From Lachancea dasiensis (taxonomy: Eukaryota; Ascomycota; Saccharomycetes; Saccharomycetales; Saccharomycetaceae): DNA of 64,000 bases. A program made the position numbers and the translations under genes. Of the stretch, positions 1 to 8,088 are shown one piece after another (position 1 is the stretch's first letter; the number at the start of each line of letters is the position of its first letter). Where the stretch lies: contig LT598461.1 in NCBI GenBank assembly GCA_900074725.1, forward strand, positions 124,001-188,000, in the 5' to 3' direction. Under the pieces are notes generated by a model that saw only the letters and a program-made list of their open reading frames with translations, searched no databases and was not told where the DNA came from.

Positions 1-415
1 CCATCAATGGCTTACCGCTAGCCAGTTCGGAGGCCACAAAGTCTGGCACAGCTGAAGAGGTGTTGTGCGAGTACTCGAAGGGCAGTCTGATGTCAGTTTC
101 CACATAATGGCAGTATTCGCTCCACTTTTTTTCAGTCCTTGAGGGCGCATCTGGGTCGGTGATGACCAGAGTGAACAGGTCCGCGTCCTGCACTTTGAAT
201 TCCGACTTTGGGTCCAGCGTGAAGTGCACTTTGGGCTTGATTTGTGTTTCTTCAGGGGACAAAGTGTTTCCCATGGCCACAGGCGCACTGGGCGAGTACT
301 CAGCGGCCAACAGGCCCCATGGCTTAAAATCCTGGGATTTCACCACATCGGGGATAATGCTGTGAGTGGTGAGCGATTCGGTCGCAACTTGCGAAACGTT
401 AATTGCGTAGTTCAT
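1..415 (-). CDS. TFS1: Carboxypeptidase Y inhibitor, PEBP family (5' part, cut by window edge)
   Basis: The first 138 codons of a phosphatidylethanolamine-binding-protein family gene run off the left edge. The ATG is at 415. The N-terminus (MNYAINVSQVATESL), the SAPVAMGNTL segment and the DLFTLVITDPDAPSRT block followed by KWSEYCH match yeast Tfs1 as I remember it. In that family the DPDAPS loop forms the anion-binding pocket. S. cerevisiae Tfs1 is about 219 residues, inhibits vacuolar carboxypeptidase Y and also binds the Ras GAP Ira2. The position next to SAM synthetase, VTA1 and SWI6 agrees with YLR178C on chromosome XII. The 3' end is not visible, so completeness cannot be judged. Confidence 0.93.
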   Translation of the reverse strand, partial: MNYAINVSQVATESLTTHSIIPDVVKSQDFKPWGLLAAEYSPSAPVAMGNTLSPEETQIKPKVHFTLDPKSEFKVQDADLFTLVITDPDAPSRTEKKWSEYCHYVETDIRLPFEYSHNTSSAVPDFVASELASGKPLM

Positions 416-557
416 GATGCTTCGGAAAGGTGAGGGAATAATCAATGGCGAGAGTACTACCAGAGGTTCTACACTATTGATAATATAATTAGTGGAAAGC
501 TAAAGGATATGAGAAGGTCAAAACGGTAGGGTTGTGGACGCTCAATGCCTGGCCTTT

Positions 558-591
558 TATAGCAATGGCCCTATAGCCATGGTTTGCTATA
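558..591. repeat. Nested inverted repeat
   Basis: The outer arms TATAGCAA (558-565) and TTGCTATA (584-591) are perfect reverse complements. Inside them, ATGGC (565-569) pairs with GCCAT (576-580) around a CTATAG core. The fold would leave a three-base bulge on one side. It lies in the divergent TFS1/exporter promoter. It could be a protein-binding dyad or chance; no function is known to me. Confidence 0.55.
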
Positions 592-636
592 GTGGGCACA
601 CGTTGATCCTTCGCTCGCTCGTACAGTACGATCGGT

Positions 637-712
637 TTCGGAATTCCGAAGACGACTCGTCAGAAGCGATCGGAATTCCGAAAAGAGATAATGAGCTTTT
701 CGGAACTCCGAA
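637..712. promoter_or_regulatory. Three evenly spaced CGG-N4-CCG palindromes, probable zinc-cluster factor sites
   Basis: TTCGGAATTCCGAA at 637-650, TCGGAATTCCGAA at 670-682 and TTCGGAACTCCGAA at 699-712 are near-identical palindromes with everted CGG half-sites separated by four bases. Their centres are 32 and 30 bases apart, about three helical turns, so all three lie on one face of the DNA. Paired CGG triplets are the known target of Zn2Cys6 regulators, the class that controls multidrug exporter genes in yeasts. I infer that they drive the exporter starting at 834. They might instead act on TFS1. The specific factor is unknown. Confidence 0.65.
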
Positions 713-833
713 AGCGCAGGTAACTAGCTCAAGTGAACTGATCCATGGCCCAGGACCATGCTATTTAAACCTTAGGCATTGAGGCATTAGGTTCATCTCA
801 CGGTAGGTTACAGGCAGCAGCAAGCTAGCCAAC

Positions 834-2324
834 ATGAGCGAGGGTAGCAGTCTTCGTGGAGCTTCTGCGAGCGTGGAAACCGCGGGGGCCTCGCATAAGG
901 ACGCAATTGCTGGCCCAATAGAACCCCCGCCTTACTGCATGTATTCGAAAGGGGAAACGTCTTTGCTGATTGTGGTAGTATCGATCGCGGCTTCTTTCTC
1001 AGGCTTTGCGTCGAATATTTACTTTCCCTCTATCCCGACCATTGCAGCCGATCTATCAGTGCCCGTTGAGCTCGTTAATCTGACGGTCACTTCTTATATG
1101 GTATTCCAAGGTCTTGCACCGACATTTTGGGGTGCCCTGGCCGATGCTCGGGGCCGCAGAATCACCTACATACTTACCTTTTTGGTGTTCTTTGCAGCGT
1201 GTGTCAGCTTGGCAAAAACCCGCAACTACGCTACTTTGATCACCATTCGAGCATTGCAGAGCACAGGAAGTGCAAGCTCGATTGCCTTGGGTGCGGGCGT
1301 CATTGGGGACATTACAACAAGAGCGGAGAGAGGTGGGTTCATGGGAATCTTTCAAGCGGGCATGCTGGTGCCCGTAGCGATCGGCCCTGTCATTGGCGGT
1401 GGGCTAGCCTCATCTCTGGGGTGGAGATCGGTGTTTTGGTTCCTGGCAATATACGCCGGTGTTTTCCTTATCGTGCTCACTCTGGTTTTACCTGAATCGT
1501 TGAGAGCGTTAGTGGGCGATGGCACACTACGCGTGGAGGGATTCATTAGTTACCCACTAGTGATATATCAGCGCCGCTACAGGAAGCGTAATCCGAATTT
1601 CACTGCCCAAAACCGGTCCGAACTACCACCCAAAAAACCTATCGACATCTTGGGTTCTTTGCGTATGCTCACTAACAAGCGGGCCATCCTCGTTATATCT
1701 TTTCTCGCTATATACTACACTATTTGGCAGATGAGTATAACCGTGCTTTCGTCCCTGCTGAAAACAACGTATGGGCTCGACGAAACTCAAATCGGGTTGA
1801 CATTTATTGCCAACGGTGTCGGCTCCATGGTGGGGTCCCTGCTGACAGGGAAGCTCTTGGACATGGACTATGCTCGAACAAAAACCAAATACAAAGATTG
1901 CGAAGAGGACATTCCACTCGACTACGTACGGCTTCGCACGATGTGGATCTGGAGTGCCATGCAGATAATTTCGGTTCTAGTGTTCGGCTGGATGCTTGAC
2001 AAGGGTATTCACATCGCCGTGCCCATTGTCTGTACCTTTTTCACCGGTTGGGGAGCTATGGGAATCCAAAGTACGGTGTCGACTTATATGGTGGACTTAT
2101 TCCCCGAGGGGAGCGCATCAGCATCAGCTGCAGTAAATTTGGCCAGGTGCTTACTGGGTGCTGGAGGAACCGCAGCAGCCATGCCTATCCTCAACGCCAT
2201 TGGCATCGGCTGGGGATTTACGATGTTAGCAGCTATCATGTTGGCCGCCATTGGGCTCATTGTGGCCCAGATGCAATTGGGGCGTAAGTGGCGGGAGACT
2301 GAAAACAATAATCCCATTGCCTGA
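834..2324 (+). CDS. MFS exporter of the DHA1 drug:H+ antiporter group (QDR / citrate-exporter type)
   Basis: A 496-residue membrane protein with about 12 predicted helices and a hydrophilic N-terminus. It shows hallmarks of this branch: SNIYFPSIP in helix 1, YMVFQGLAPTFWGALAD with ADARGRR as the loop 2-3 signature (about residues 91-109), GVIGDITTRAERG before helix 5, and SASASAAVNLARCLLGAGG near the end. These match S. cerevisiae Qdr1/Qdr2/Aqr1. As I remember them, fungal citrate exporters such as Aspergillus CexA look even closer. The substrate therefore cannot be fixed between drugs, weak acids and citrate. No counterpart lies between TFS1 and SAM1 in S. cerevisiae, so this is a lineage-specific neighbour. 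A cluster of CGG palindromes lies just upstream. Confidence 0.85.
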   Translation: MSEGSSLRGASASVETAGASHKDAIAGPIEPPPYCMYSKGETSLLIVVVSIAASFSGFASNIYFPSIPTIAADLSVPVELVNLTVTSYMVFQGLAPTFWGALADARGRRITYILTFLVFFAACVSLAKTRNYATLITIRALQSTGSASSIALGAGVIGDITTRAERGGFMGIFQAGMLVPVAIGPVIGGGLASSLGWRSVFWFLAIYAGVFLIVLTLVLPESLRALVGDGTLRVEGFISYPLVIYQRRYRKRNPNFTAQNRSELPPKKPIDILGSLRMLTNKRAILVISFLAIYYTIWQMSITVLSSLLKTTYGLDETQIGLTFIANGVGSMVGSLLTGKLLDMDYARTKTKYKDCEEDIPLDYVRLRTMWIWSAMQIISVLVFGWMLDKGIHIAVPIVCTFFTGWGAMGIQSTVSTYMVDLFPEGSASASAAVNLARCLLGAGGTAAAMPILNAIGIGWGFTMLAAIMLAAIGLIVAQMQLGRKWRETENNNPIA

Positions 2325-3741
2325 GTTAATGAGGCAAGGTGACACCGTGATAAAGTTGTCGATGCCGTCACCAGACCCAATTAAGCATCGGCCATCCTAC
2401 TCTCAGAATATCTTCGTTACAGGTGCACCCGTGGATGATGCGGCAGGCAGTTTCTGTGGAGCCGGATGCAATTCGAGCAGCTGTCCGGCTATACATAGCT
2501 ACAGAAAGGGTTAGACCTCTGTAGCTGACCGCCCTCTCGTAGTTTTAAATTATTTTGGTGTGATCTGTTTTGCTTATCACACTATGGGCTGACGCGCAGT
2601 AGTTTTACCACAACAGTGTCCTCACCTTCGCATAGTATATTTGGATTTACCGGAATATCTGCCAGACTTGTCGTTGGGAGGATCCCACCCACCACGCCAC
2701 ACTTGTTCTTCATATACCGAGGTTGGCAGTTCCCGAGCCACGCACGAACGCGACGCCGCGCCGAGTACCGACGAGCTTATATCCTCAAAAGGCACTCCCG
2801 CAGAAGTGAGATGCGGTTGACGCCGAATTTGCATTTGTTTGACGCTAGTTCCTATGTTTAAGACGTCACTATATATTTATTCGATTCCACATCGCATATT
2901 CAGAAAACACTTTAATAATATCTACCCAAAGTTTGAACCAAGAGTTCCGCAAGTCCTCTCAATCAAAACTGACTCAGAAGCGTGAATGAACAGTATGCCA
3001 GACAGTCCTTGGATAACCATTGGTTCTTTCTGTCCACTGTCCACAGATTAACTATGTTTATGTGTCATTTCTTTCAGCGACGCTTGGCTTCCTAATCACT
3101 TTGTACAGTACCGTCACGGTCCTGTCCATAATTACGCCAGTGGGCGCTATAAGATTCCCCGGGACGTGTACCGTTGGGCTATCTACCCTTTGCGGATGCA
3201 CCTCAATTACACCAAACTTGACATCATAAACAAAACTACAGAGATTGTGATAGCCCCACTCACCATTGGACACACTTTGCTCAACTTGGCGTGCACGGAA
3301 TCTCCCACTTTCTTTTGATTTTAGAGCCTAACAACCCATTCACCAAAAAATCTCAACTTAGGAAAGATGCTGGTTTCGAGCCCGGTACCCGGTCCCTTCT
3401 TGCTCTCCGCTCTGCTGGTTCTAAGAGGTTATACGAATCGACATCTGGTCAAACTGACACAAGATCGCGTCTGATAAGAGGTGACACTGGCCAACGGGAG
3501 CTGGATAAAGACGATTCACGTGCCCATCTCATTTGAGTGAATACACGTGATCTCAAAAAAGCAGGACAGAAAACGCCACAGTTAAAAAAACGTACATAGC
3601 GATGAACATATCGGACTTACGTGTGTGATGACATGTTGATTTTTACATGACACGTGAATGTCACATGGTACAATTTGAAGCATCACGTGCCACGAGTGTG
3701 CTGTTAATATATTCCAACCTGTCCCAGGGCATCGCGTATTG
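2325..3741. other. Long intergenic stretch, no recognisable gene
   Basis: These 1.4 kb between the exporter and LPP1 contain only short reading frames without recognisable motifs. The best is a minus-strand frame at 3058-3273 (about 70 codons, no ATG start), which I cannot place in a family. A segment near 3374-3396 resembles a tRNA T-arm, but its stem does not pair. S. cerevisiae has YLR179C near this position; I see no trace of it. The last 230 bases carry four CACGTG boxes, listed separately. No LTR or transposon termini were seen. Confidence 0.5.
3517..3689. promoter_or_regulatory. Four CACGTG E-boxes upstream of LPP1
   Basis: CACGTG occurs at 3517-3522, 3544-3549, 3651-3656 and 3684-3689, the last lying 53 bases before the ATG. 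Some copies extend to TCACGTG or CACGTGA. Yeast bHLH factors Cbf1, Pho4 and Ino2/Ino4 bind such sites. For a lipid phosphatase, Ino2/Ino4 or Pho4 control is plausible, but the sequence cannot tell which factor acts. Confidence 0.6.
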
Positions 3742-4617
3742 ATGGAGACTCCAAGAGTCCAGCAGCCCACCTCGCTATCCAAGAGCACACTTACGACAAT
3801 GGCCACAGCCTCGTTCAAATTTCCCGGCGTGAGGCAATTGACAGCGTACGCGGTCTCGTTCGCTCCGCTATACGCCGCGTGTTTTGCCAGTTTCGCCGCG
3901 TTCGTGTGGTCCGAATTGTTTCTACACCCGAGACTGTCCAAGCAGTTTCGCACCGACGACCCCGCGATCAGCAAGAGCTACGTTCCACAGGAGACGGTCA
4001 CTAATGCCCAGTGCCTGGCGATTGCGTTCCCGCTGCCCGTGGTGGTGCTGAGTTGGTGGTGCTGGCTGGGGCGCGACGCCCTAGTGGAAAATCGGTACAT
4101 GGTGCACTCGTACGCGCGCGTGCGTAAACCAGAATGGGTGCCAGCGCGCTGGCACCTGTATCACGCGAGCTGCGTGGTCCTGGTGCTTGTCCTGGGCATC
4201 AACGGAGTGTTGACTAACGGACTGAAACTGGCCATCACCAACGCGCGCCCGGACTTCCTGGCGAGGTGCAAGCCGGTAGACCCCACAGCACCATACGTGG
4301 GCTACGACCAGTGCTCGCAATCCGACAAATGGATTCTCTACGAGGGTCTGAAAAGCACTCCCAGCGGCCACTCTAGCTTCGCGGCCGCGGGGCTCGGGTT
4401 TCTATACGTGTGGCAGACACACCACACGCGCGTGTCGCGCGTGCGACACTTCTGGTGTCCCGCACTGTGCTTTTTGGTGATGGTCTCGCGCGTGGTGGAC
4501 CACCGCCACCATTGGTACGACGTGCTGGCCGGCGCAGCGCTCGGCGCGGCTGTGAGCGGCCTAGCTTGGACCAAGTGGATGCGGGAAGAGCCCGTGGAGC
4601 CAGTGCTCCCGGTGTGA
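3742..4617 (+). CDS. LPP1: Lipid phosphate phosphatase, PAP2 family
   Basis: A 291-residue integral membrane phosphatase that would dephosphorylate phosphatidate, lysophosphatidate and diacylglycerol pyrophosphate without Mg2+. All three PAP2 motifs are present: K-L-A-I-T-N-A-R-P at about 162-170, PSGH at 207-210, and SRVVDHRHHWYD at 249-260 with the catalytic histidine. DDPAISKSYVP and KWILYEGLKSTPSGHSSF are almost identical to S. cerevisiae Lpp1 as I recall it, which favours LPP1 over DPP1. The first ATG is 3742; an in-frame ATG at 3799 is a possible alternative. LPP1 sits beside SAM2 in S. cerevisiae (YDR503C/YDR502C), as here. The gene is strikingly rich in G and C at third codon positions compared with its neighbours. 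Confidence 0.93.
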   Translation: METPRVQQPTSLSKSTLTTMATASFKFPGVRQLTAYAVSFAPLYAACFASFAAFVWSELFLHPRLSKQFRTDDPAISKSYVPQETVTNAQCLAIAFPLPVVVLSWWCWLGRDALVENRYMVHSYARVRKPEWVPARWHLYHASCVVLVLVLGINGVLTNGLKLAITNARPDFLARCKPVDPTAPYVGYDQCSQSDKWILYEGLKSTPSGHSSFAAAGLGFLYVWQTHHTRVSRVRHFWCPALCFLVMVSRVVDHRHHWYDVLAGAALGAAVSGLAWTKWMREEPVEPVLPV

Positions 4618-5239
4618 GAAGGGCCGCGAGCGAAGCAAGAACACACATCGTAATGCACGGGCGATGCCGGTGCATGGGTGTTATACATCACGTGATCACT
4701 TTATCCTCGCTCTTCCAATCCAGCCTCTTCTTTCCATCCACCTTTCCCTCCCAGCCGCGTCCATGGTCTCCCGCGCTCTTGGCCCCCGCCATGGTCTCTC
4801 TCTTAGCGCTCGAGACTCGTCCTTCTGCTCGCTACCCACGCTCCCTCCTTCCCGTGCCCTGCGCCGCCTCGGCACCTGATTTTTCACTCATTTTCGCGGT
4901 GTGTGGCGGGCCACTCCCACCTCACCCACGGCGATTGCTAGCCCATGCCTAACCTGCCCAATGCCGACGCTGTGGCTGTGAGGATGCCTGCGCGCCCCGC
5001 CGCCCGTTGGCCATCGCGGTGGTGCCCTCGCAGAGTTTTTTCTCAACACTCTAGACGTCCACTACCGAGGCCCTCGCATGTGAAAGACCGCTGCGAGGGC
5101 ACTGCGGGCACCACCATAATAACAGGTATAAAAAGAGCCGGGCATCGTGGAACTGGTTGGTGGACGGAGAAGAACTCGGTTGACAGGACCATCACTTACT
5201 TCTTTGTTGTAGTGGCTCTGAAATAATTGACTTCGTACA
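4618..5239 (+). promoter_or_regulatory. SAM synthetase promoter with Cbf1 and Met31/32-type sites and TATA box
   Basis: This 622-base region holds a palindromic TCACGTGA (4688-4695), the Cbf1-type site. It also has two Met31/Met32-type cores, TGTGGCG at 4902-4908 and CTGTGGC at 4970-4976, and a TATAAAAA box at 5127-5134, about 110 bases before the ATG. In S. cerevisiae this combination recruits Met4 to sulfur genes and SAM1/SAM2 belong to that regulon, so methionine-repressible control is a fair inference. The region is GC-rich up to about 5100. Confidence 0.65.
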
Positions 5240-6388
5240 ATGGCCAAGACTTTTTTGTTTACCAGTGAATCCGTGGGTGAGGGTCACCCAGACAAGATCT
5301 GCGACCAGGTTTCGGACGCTATCCTAGATGCATGCTTGCGCGAAGACCCACTCTCGAAGGTTGCGTGCGAAACGGCTGCCAAGACTGGTATGATTATGGT
5401 TTTTGGTGAAATCACAACCCGGGCTAAGCTGGACTACCAAAAGATCGTCAGAGACACGATCAAGCAGATTGGCTACGACTCCTCGGACAAGGGCTTTGAC
5501 TACAAGACCTGTAATGTGCTAGTGGCCGTCGAGCAGCAGTCACCGGACATTGCCCAGGGTCTGCACTACGAGCAGGCGTTGGAAGAGCTAGGAGCTGGTG
5601 ACCAGGGTATTATGTTCGGGTACGCCACGGACGAGACGCCCGAGCTCTTGCCCTTGACCATCTTACTTGCACACAAGCTGAACATTGCGATGGCGGACGC
5701 CCGTCGTGATGGCTCCTTGCCATGGATCAGACCAGACACGAAGACTCAGGTCACCGTGGAGTACAAACAAGAGGCGGGCCGTTGGATCCCACTCCGCATC
5801 GACACCGTCGTGGTATCGCTTCAACATGCCGATGAGATCTCGACCGAGGACCTGCGCTCCGAGGTGCAGAAGAAGATCGTCGAGAAGGTGTGTTCTGCTG
5901 AGATGTTGGACGCCAACACTAAGTACTACATCCAACCTTCGGGCCGTTTCGTCATCGGTGGACCTCAGGGTGATGCCGGGCTCACAGGCAGAAAGATCAT
6001 TGTCGACGCCTACGGTGGTGCCTCGGCTGTGGGTGGTGGTGCGTTCTCGGGCAAGGACTACTCCAAGGTGGACCGTTCCGCCGCTTACGCTGCCAGATGG
6101 GTTGCCAAGTCTTTGGTCAAAGCGGGCATTTGCAAGCGTGTCCAAGTGCAGTTCTCGTACGCCATTGGTATTGCCGAGCCTTTGTCGATTCACGTCGACA
6201 CCTACGGCACCTCTAGCAAGTCTGACGAAGAGGTGATCGAAATCATCAAGAAAAACTTTGACTTAAGACCTGGTGTTTTGGTCAAGGAGCTCGACCTAGC
6301 CCGTCCAATCTACTTGCCAACCGCCTCTTACGGCCACTTTACCAACCAGGAATATCCATGGGAAAAGCCAAAGGAACTCAAGTTGTAA
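5240..6388 (+). CDS. SAM2: S-adenosylmethionine synthetase
   Basis: This 382-residue enzyme condenses ATP and methionine into S-adenosylmethionine, the main methyl donor. Family signatures are intact: [11 protein letters not shown] at 13-23, GAGDQG at 118-123 and GGGAFSGKD at 265-273 with the phosphate-binding loop. The length equals that of the S. cerevisiae Sam1/Sam2 pair. Flanking genes match both duplicates (LPP1 as for SAM2, VTA1 and TFS1 as for SAM1), so this is the single unduplicated ancestor-type gene and SAM1 would be an equally good name. Strongly biased codons suggest high expression. The ATG at 5240 follows a TATA box by about 110 bases. Confidence 0.98.
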   Translation: MAKTFLFTSESVGEGHPDKICDQVSDAILDACLREDPLSKVACETAAKTGMIMVFGEITTRAKLDYQKIVRDTIKQIGYDSSDKGFDYKTCNVLVAVEQQSPDIAQGLHYEQALEELGAGDQGIMFGYATDETPELLPLTILLAHKLNIAMADARRDGSLPWIRPDTKTQVTVEYKQEAGRWIPLRIDTVVVSLQHADEISTEDLRSEVQKKIVEKVCSAEMLDANTKYYIQPSGRFVIGGPQGDAGLTGRKIIVDAYGGASAVGGGAFSGKDYSKVDRSAAYAARWVAKSLVKAGICKRVQVQFSYAIGIAEPLSIHVDTYGTSSKSDEEVIEIIKKNFDLRPGVLVKELDLARPIYLPTASYGHFTNQEYPWEKPKELKL

Positions 6389-6587
6389 GTAAGTGTGGGC
6401 TCTGTCCCCACGACATTATTGTATTCTGATTGTATAGACGGTGCATTTTAAGTATAGACGTAATTTGGCTGAGCTGCGGGTCACTGAGCGTTGCCAACGG
6501 TTTTCTTTTCCATTTGTATTCCTAGTAAAACGTTATTTACGCCCAGTTCAATGGGTTCGTCTGCAGCCGACGTCGCCATGCCGGCCG

Positions 6588-7718
6588 CTACTCGTCGATC
6601 TCTTCCAGCAGTTTCAACGCTTTGGTCAACTCCAACCTGGCCGTCGTGATGTCCTCATAGTTCAACGCACTGATGGCGAACCGTGCCGTTTTTTGCACTT
6701 GCGAAATTTGATCTTCGCGGTTCCACATCGTTTGCAAGTCATGTCGATTGTAGTGCACAGGTTTTTGCTTCACACTATCCGGAGCTTCCGGTCCCGAGCT
6801 TGGGGGCTCATCCACGAAAACGGGTCTATTGAGTTCCGTAGGCGCGCTGGGCAAAGCCAGTTCGGGATCTTGGGAATCTGTGTCAGTGACTGCACTAGCC
6901 TCTGCGCTGTCGTCAACATCGCCTTCTTCACTAGCTCCAGCGGCTGTCTCTGCATCATTTGCGTCGATTTCTCGCATTTTGCGTATTAATTCGTCTGTGT
7001 CCTGTTCATGCTTGATATCCGGCACGTTTGGTTCTTCCGGGAGCTCCACTTCTGGTTCGAGAGTAGAATCTTCTTCCAGGCTTTTGAGAAATGCGTCCAT
7101 AGCGGGTTCAGGGATGTCTTGAAGGCCTGCATCTTCTTTGAGTTCCTCGTTTCCATCGTTAATATCATTAGTTTCGTCCTGGTCATCGTACTCTTGCTCT
7201 CTGGCGTCGACGGACGTTTCATCTTCCCCCTTCCCGGGCGCATTCAGTTCGCCTCGGGCAAGCTTGCTTAGATACAGCTTGCATACCTTGGTTCGTTTCT
7301 GACACTGCGCTGCCTCCTCTGCTGTTAGCTGTGTCTGTCCCCACAGTGCCAATACCACCCCAAACAAATCAGAGCAGCACCACAGCGCCCGCGCCAAGTC
7401 ACCACCTGTACTCCCACTCTGTACCTTGGCCAGCTGCTCGTTGTACAGCGACAGCACAAAGTTCATGCAGTACACTTTGGCGCGCTGCTGGTCCTCTAAG
7501 AGCTGTTTCTCCGGCTTTTCCGGGTCCATACCCTGTTTGAATGCCTCGATTTCATCTAGAAGACGCGTGGCATGCGTCACTACCTCCGTATTTCTGTCTT
7601 CTAGGGCCAAGAGTTCTTCCACCAACGACAATTTGATGTAATATGCTATAACCGGCATAGCATACTCAAAATCGGTGCACAGACGCAGACGCCGCTTTGC
7701 ATCATATGGAATGCTCAT
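6588..7718 (-). CDS. VTA1: Vps4 activator Vta1 (ESCRT-III disassembly)
   Basis: A 376-residue protein that binds the AAA ATPase Vps4, promotes its oligomerisation and so helps recycle ESCRT-III at endosomes. The N-terminal third (MSIPYDAKRR onward) has the helical pattern of the tandem MIT domain. It is followed by a long acidic, low-complexity linker of about 170 residues. The C-terminal 50 residues, beginning near NRHDLQTMWNREDQISQ and ending ALKLLEEIDE, match the VSL domain that binds Vps4. The frame stays open five codons upstream, but only ATG at 7718 is a standard start. The protein is somewhat longer than S. cerevisiae Vta1 (330), with the extra length in the linker. It is divergent from SWI6, as YLR181C is. 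Confidence 0.92.
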   Translation of the reverse strand: MSIPYDAKRRLRLCTDFEYAMPVIAYYIKLSLVEELLALEDRNTEVVTHATRLLDEIEAFKQGMDPEKPEKQLLEDQQRAKVYCMNFVLSLYNEQLAKVQSGSTGGDLARALWCCSDLFGVVLALWGQTQLTAEEAAQCQKRTKVCKLYLSKLARGELNAPGKGEDETSVDAREQEYDDQDETNDINDGNEELKEDAGLQDIPEPAMDAFLKSLEEDSTLEPEVELPEEPNVPDIKHEQDTDELIRKMREIDANDAETAAGASEEGDVDDSAEASAVTDTDSQDPELALPSAPTELNRPVFVDEPPSSGPEAPDSVKQKPVHYNRHDLQTMWNREDQISQVQKTARFAISALNYEDITTARLELTKALKLLEEIDE

Positions 7719-8088
7719 TTTTAGCTGTGTCACGTCTTATATCGCTGCTCTAAAGACCCGCTTTAGTCCAATGGATGTTATGTTTTGTCACTTGTGAGCG
7801 TCAAAGTCCTTAGGGCCAAGATCAGTTGTCGAAATCTGGATATAGCACTATCTACGTGGAAGTGCGCGTGAAGATTGATATAAAATATTTTAGAATAGAG
7901 AAAGTAGCTACCAATCATCACGACAAAGGTGGAGGAGAAAACGGCCGGTTAGCAAGCTCAGCAAGCTGAACGCACTTTGGAACTCTATTGTGAGGGATTG
8001 AGCGCAGCGGACAGGAATTGTGGATAAAACGCGCTCTGAAACCGTCAACTGCGGGACGAATAAGCAGCAGAGACCCAAAAGACGTAGC
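7719..8088. other. Divergent VTA1/SWI6 promoter region
   Basis: These 370 bases separate the two start codons. The SWI6 frame is open from about 8020 without an ATG. An ACGCGC at about 8028-8033 resembles, but does not match, an MCB element. I see no other recognisable site. Confidence 0.4.

Larger units (their letters stand above)
416..833. promoter_or_regulatory. Divergent intergenic region between TFS1 and the MFS exporter
   Basis: These 418 bases separate two divergently transcribed genes and hold no convincing gene. They contain a nested inverted repeat (558-591), three CGG-N4-CCG palindromes (639-648, 671-680, 701-710) and a TATTTAAA TATA-like element at 762-769, about 65 bases before the exporter ATG. 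The palindromes are described separately. Confidence 0.6.

Noticed and set aside
3058-3273. Minus-strand frame of about 70 codons in the exporter-LPP1 gap
   Set aside because: No ATG start, no recognisable motif, and length is within chance expectation.
3374-3396. TTCGAGCCC-containing segment resembling a tRNA T-arm
   Set aside because: The flanking stem does not pair, and no A box, acceptor stem or anticodon arm is found on either strand within tRNA distance.
4410-4952. 180-codon frame overlapping the LPP1 3' end
   Set aside because: It is an R/A/S-rich shadow of the GC-rich LPP1 coding strand; LPP1 itself has all catalytic motifs.
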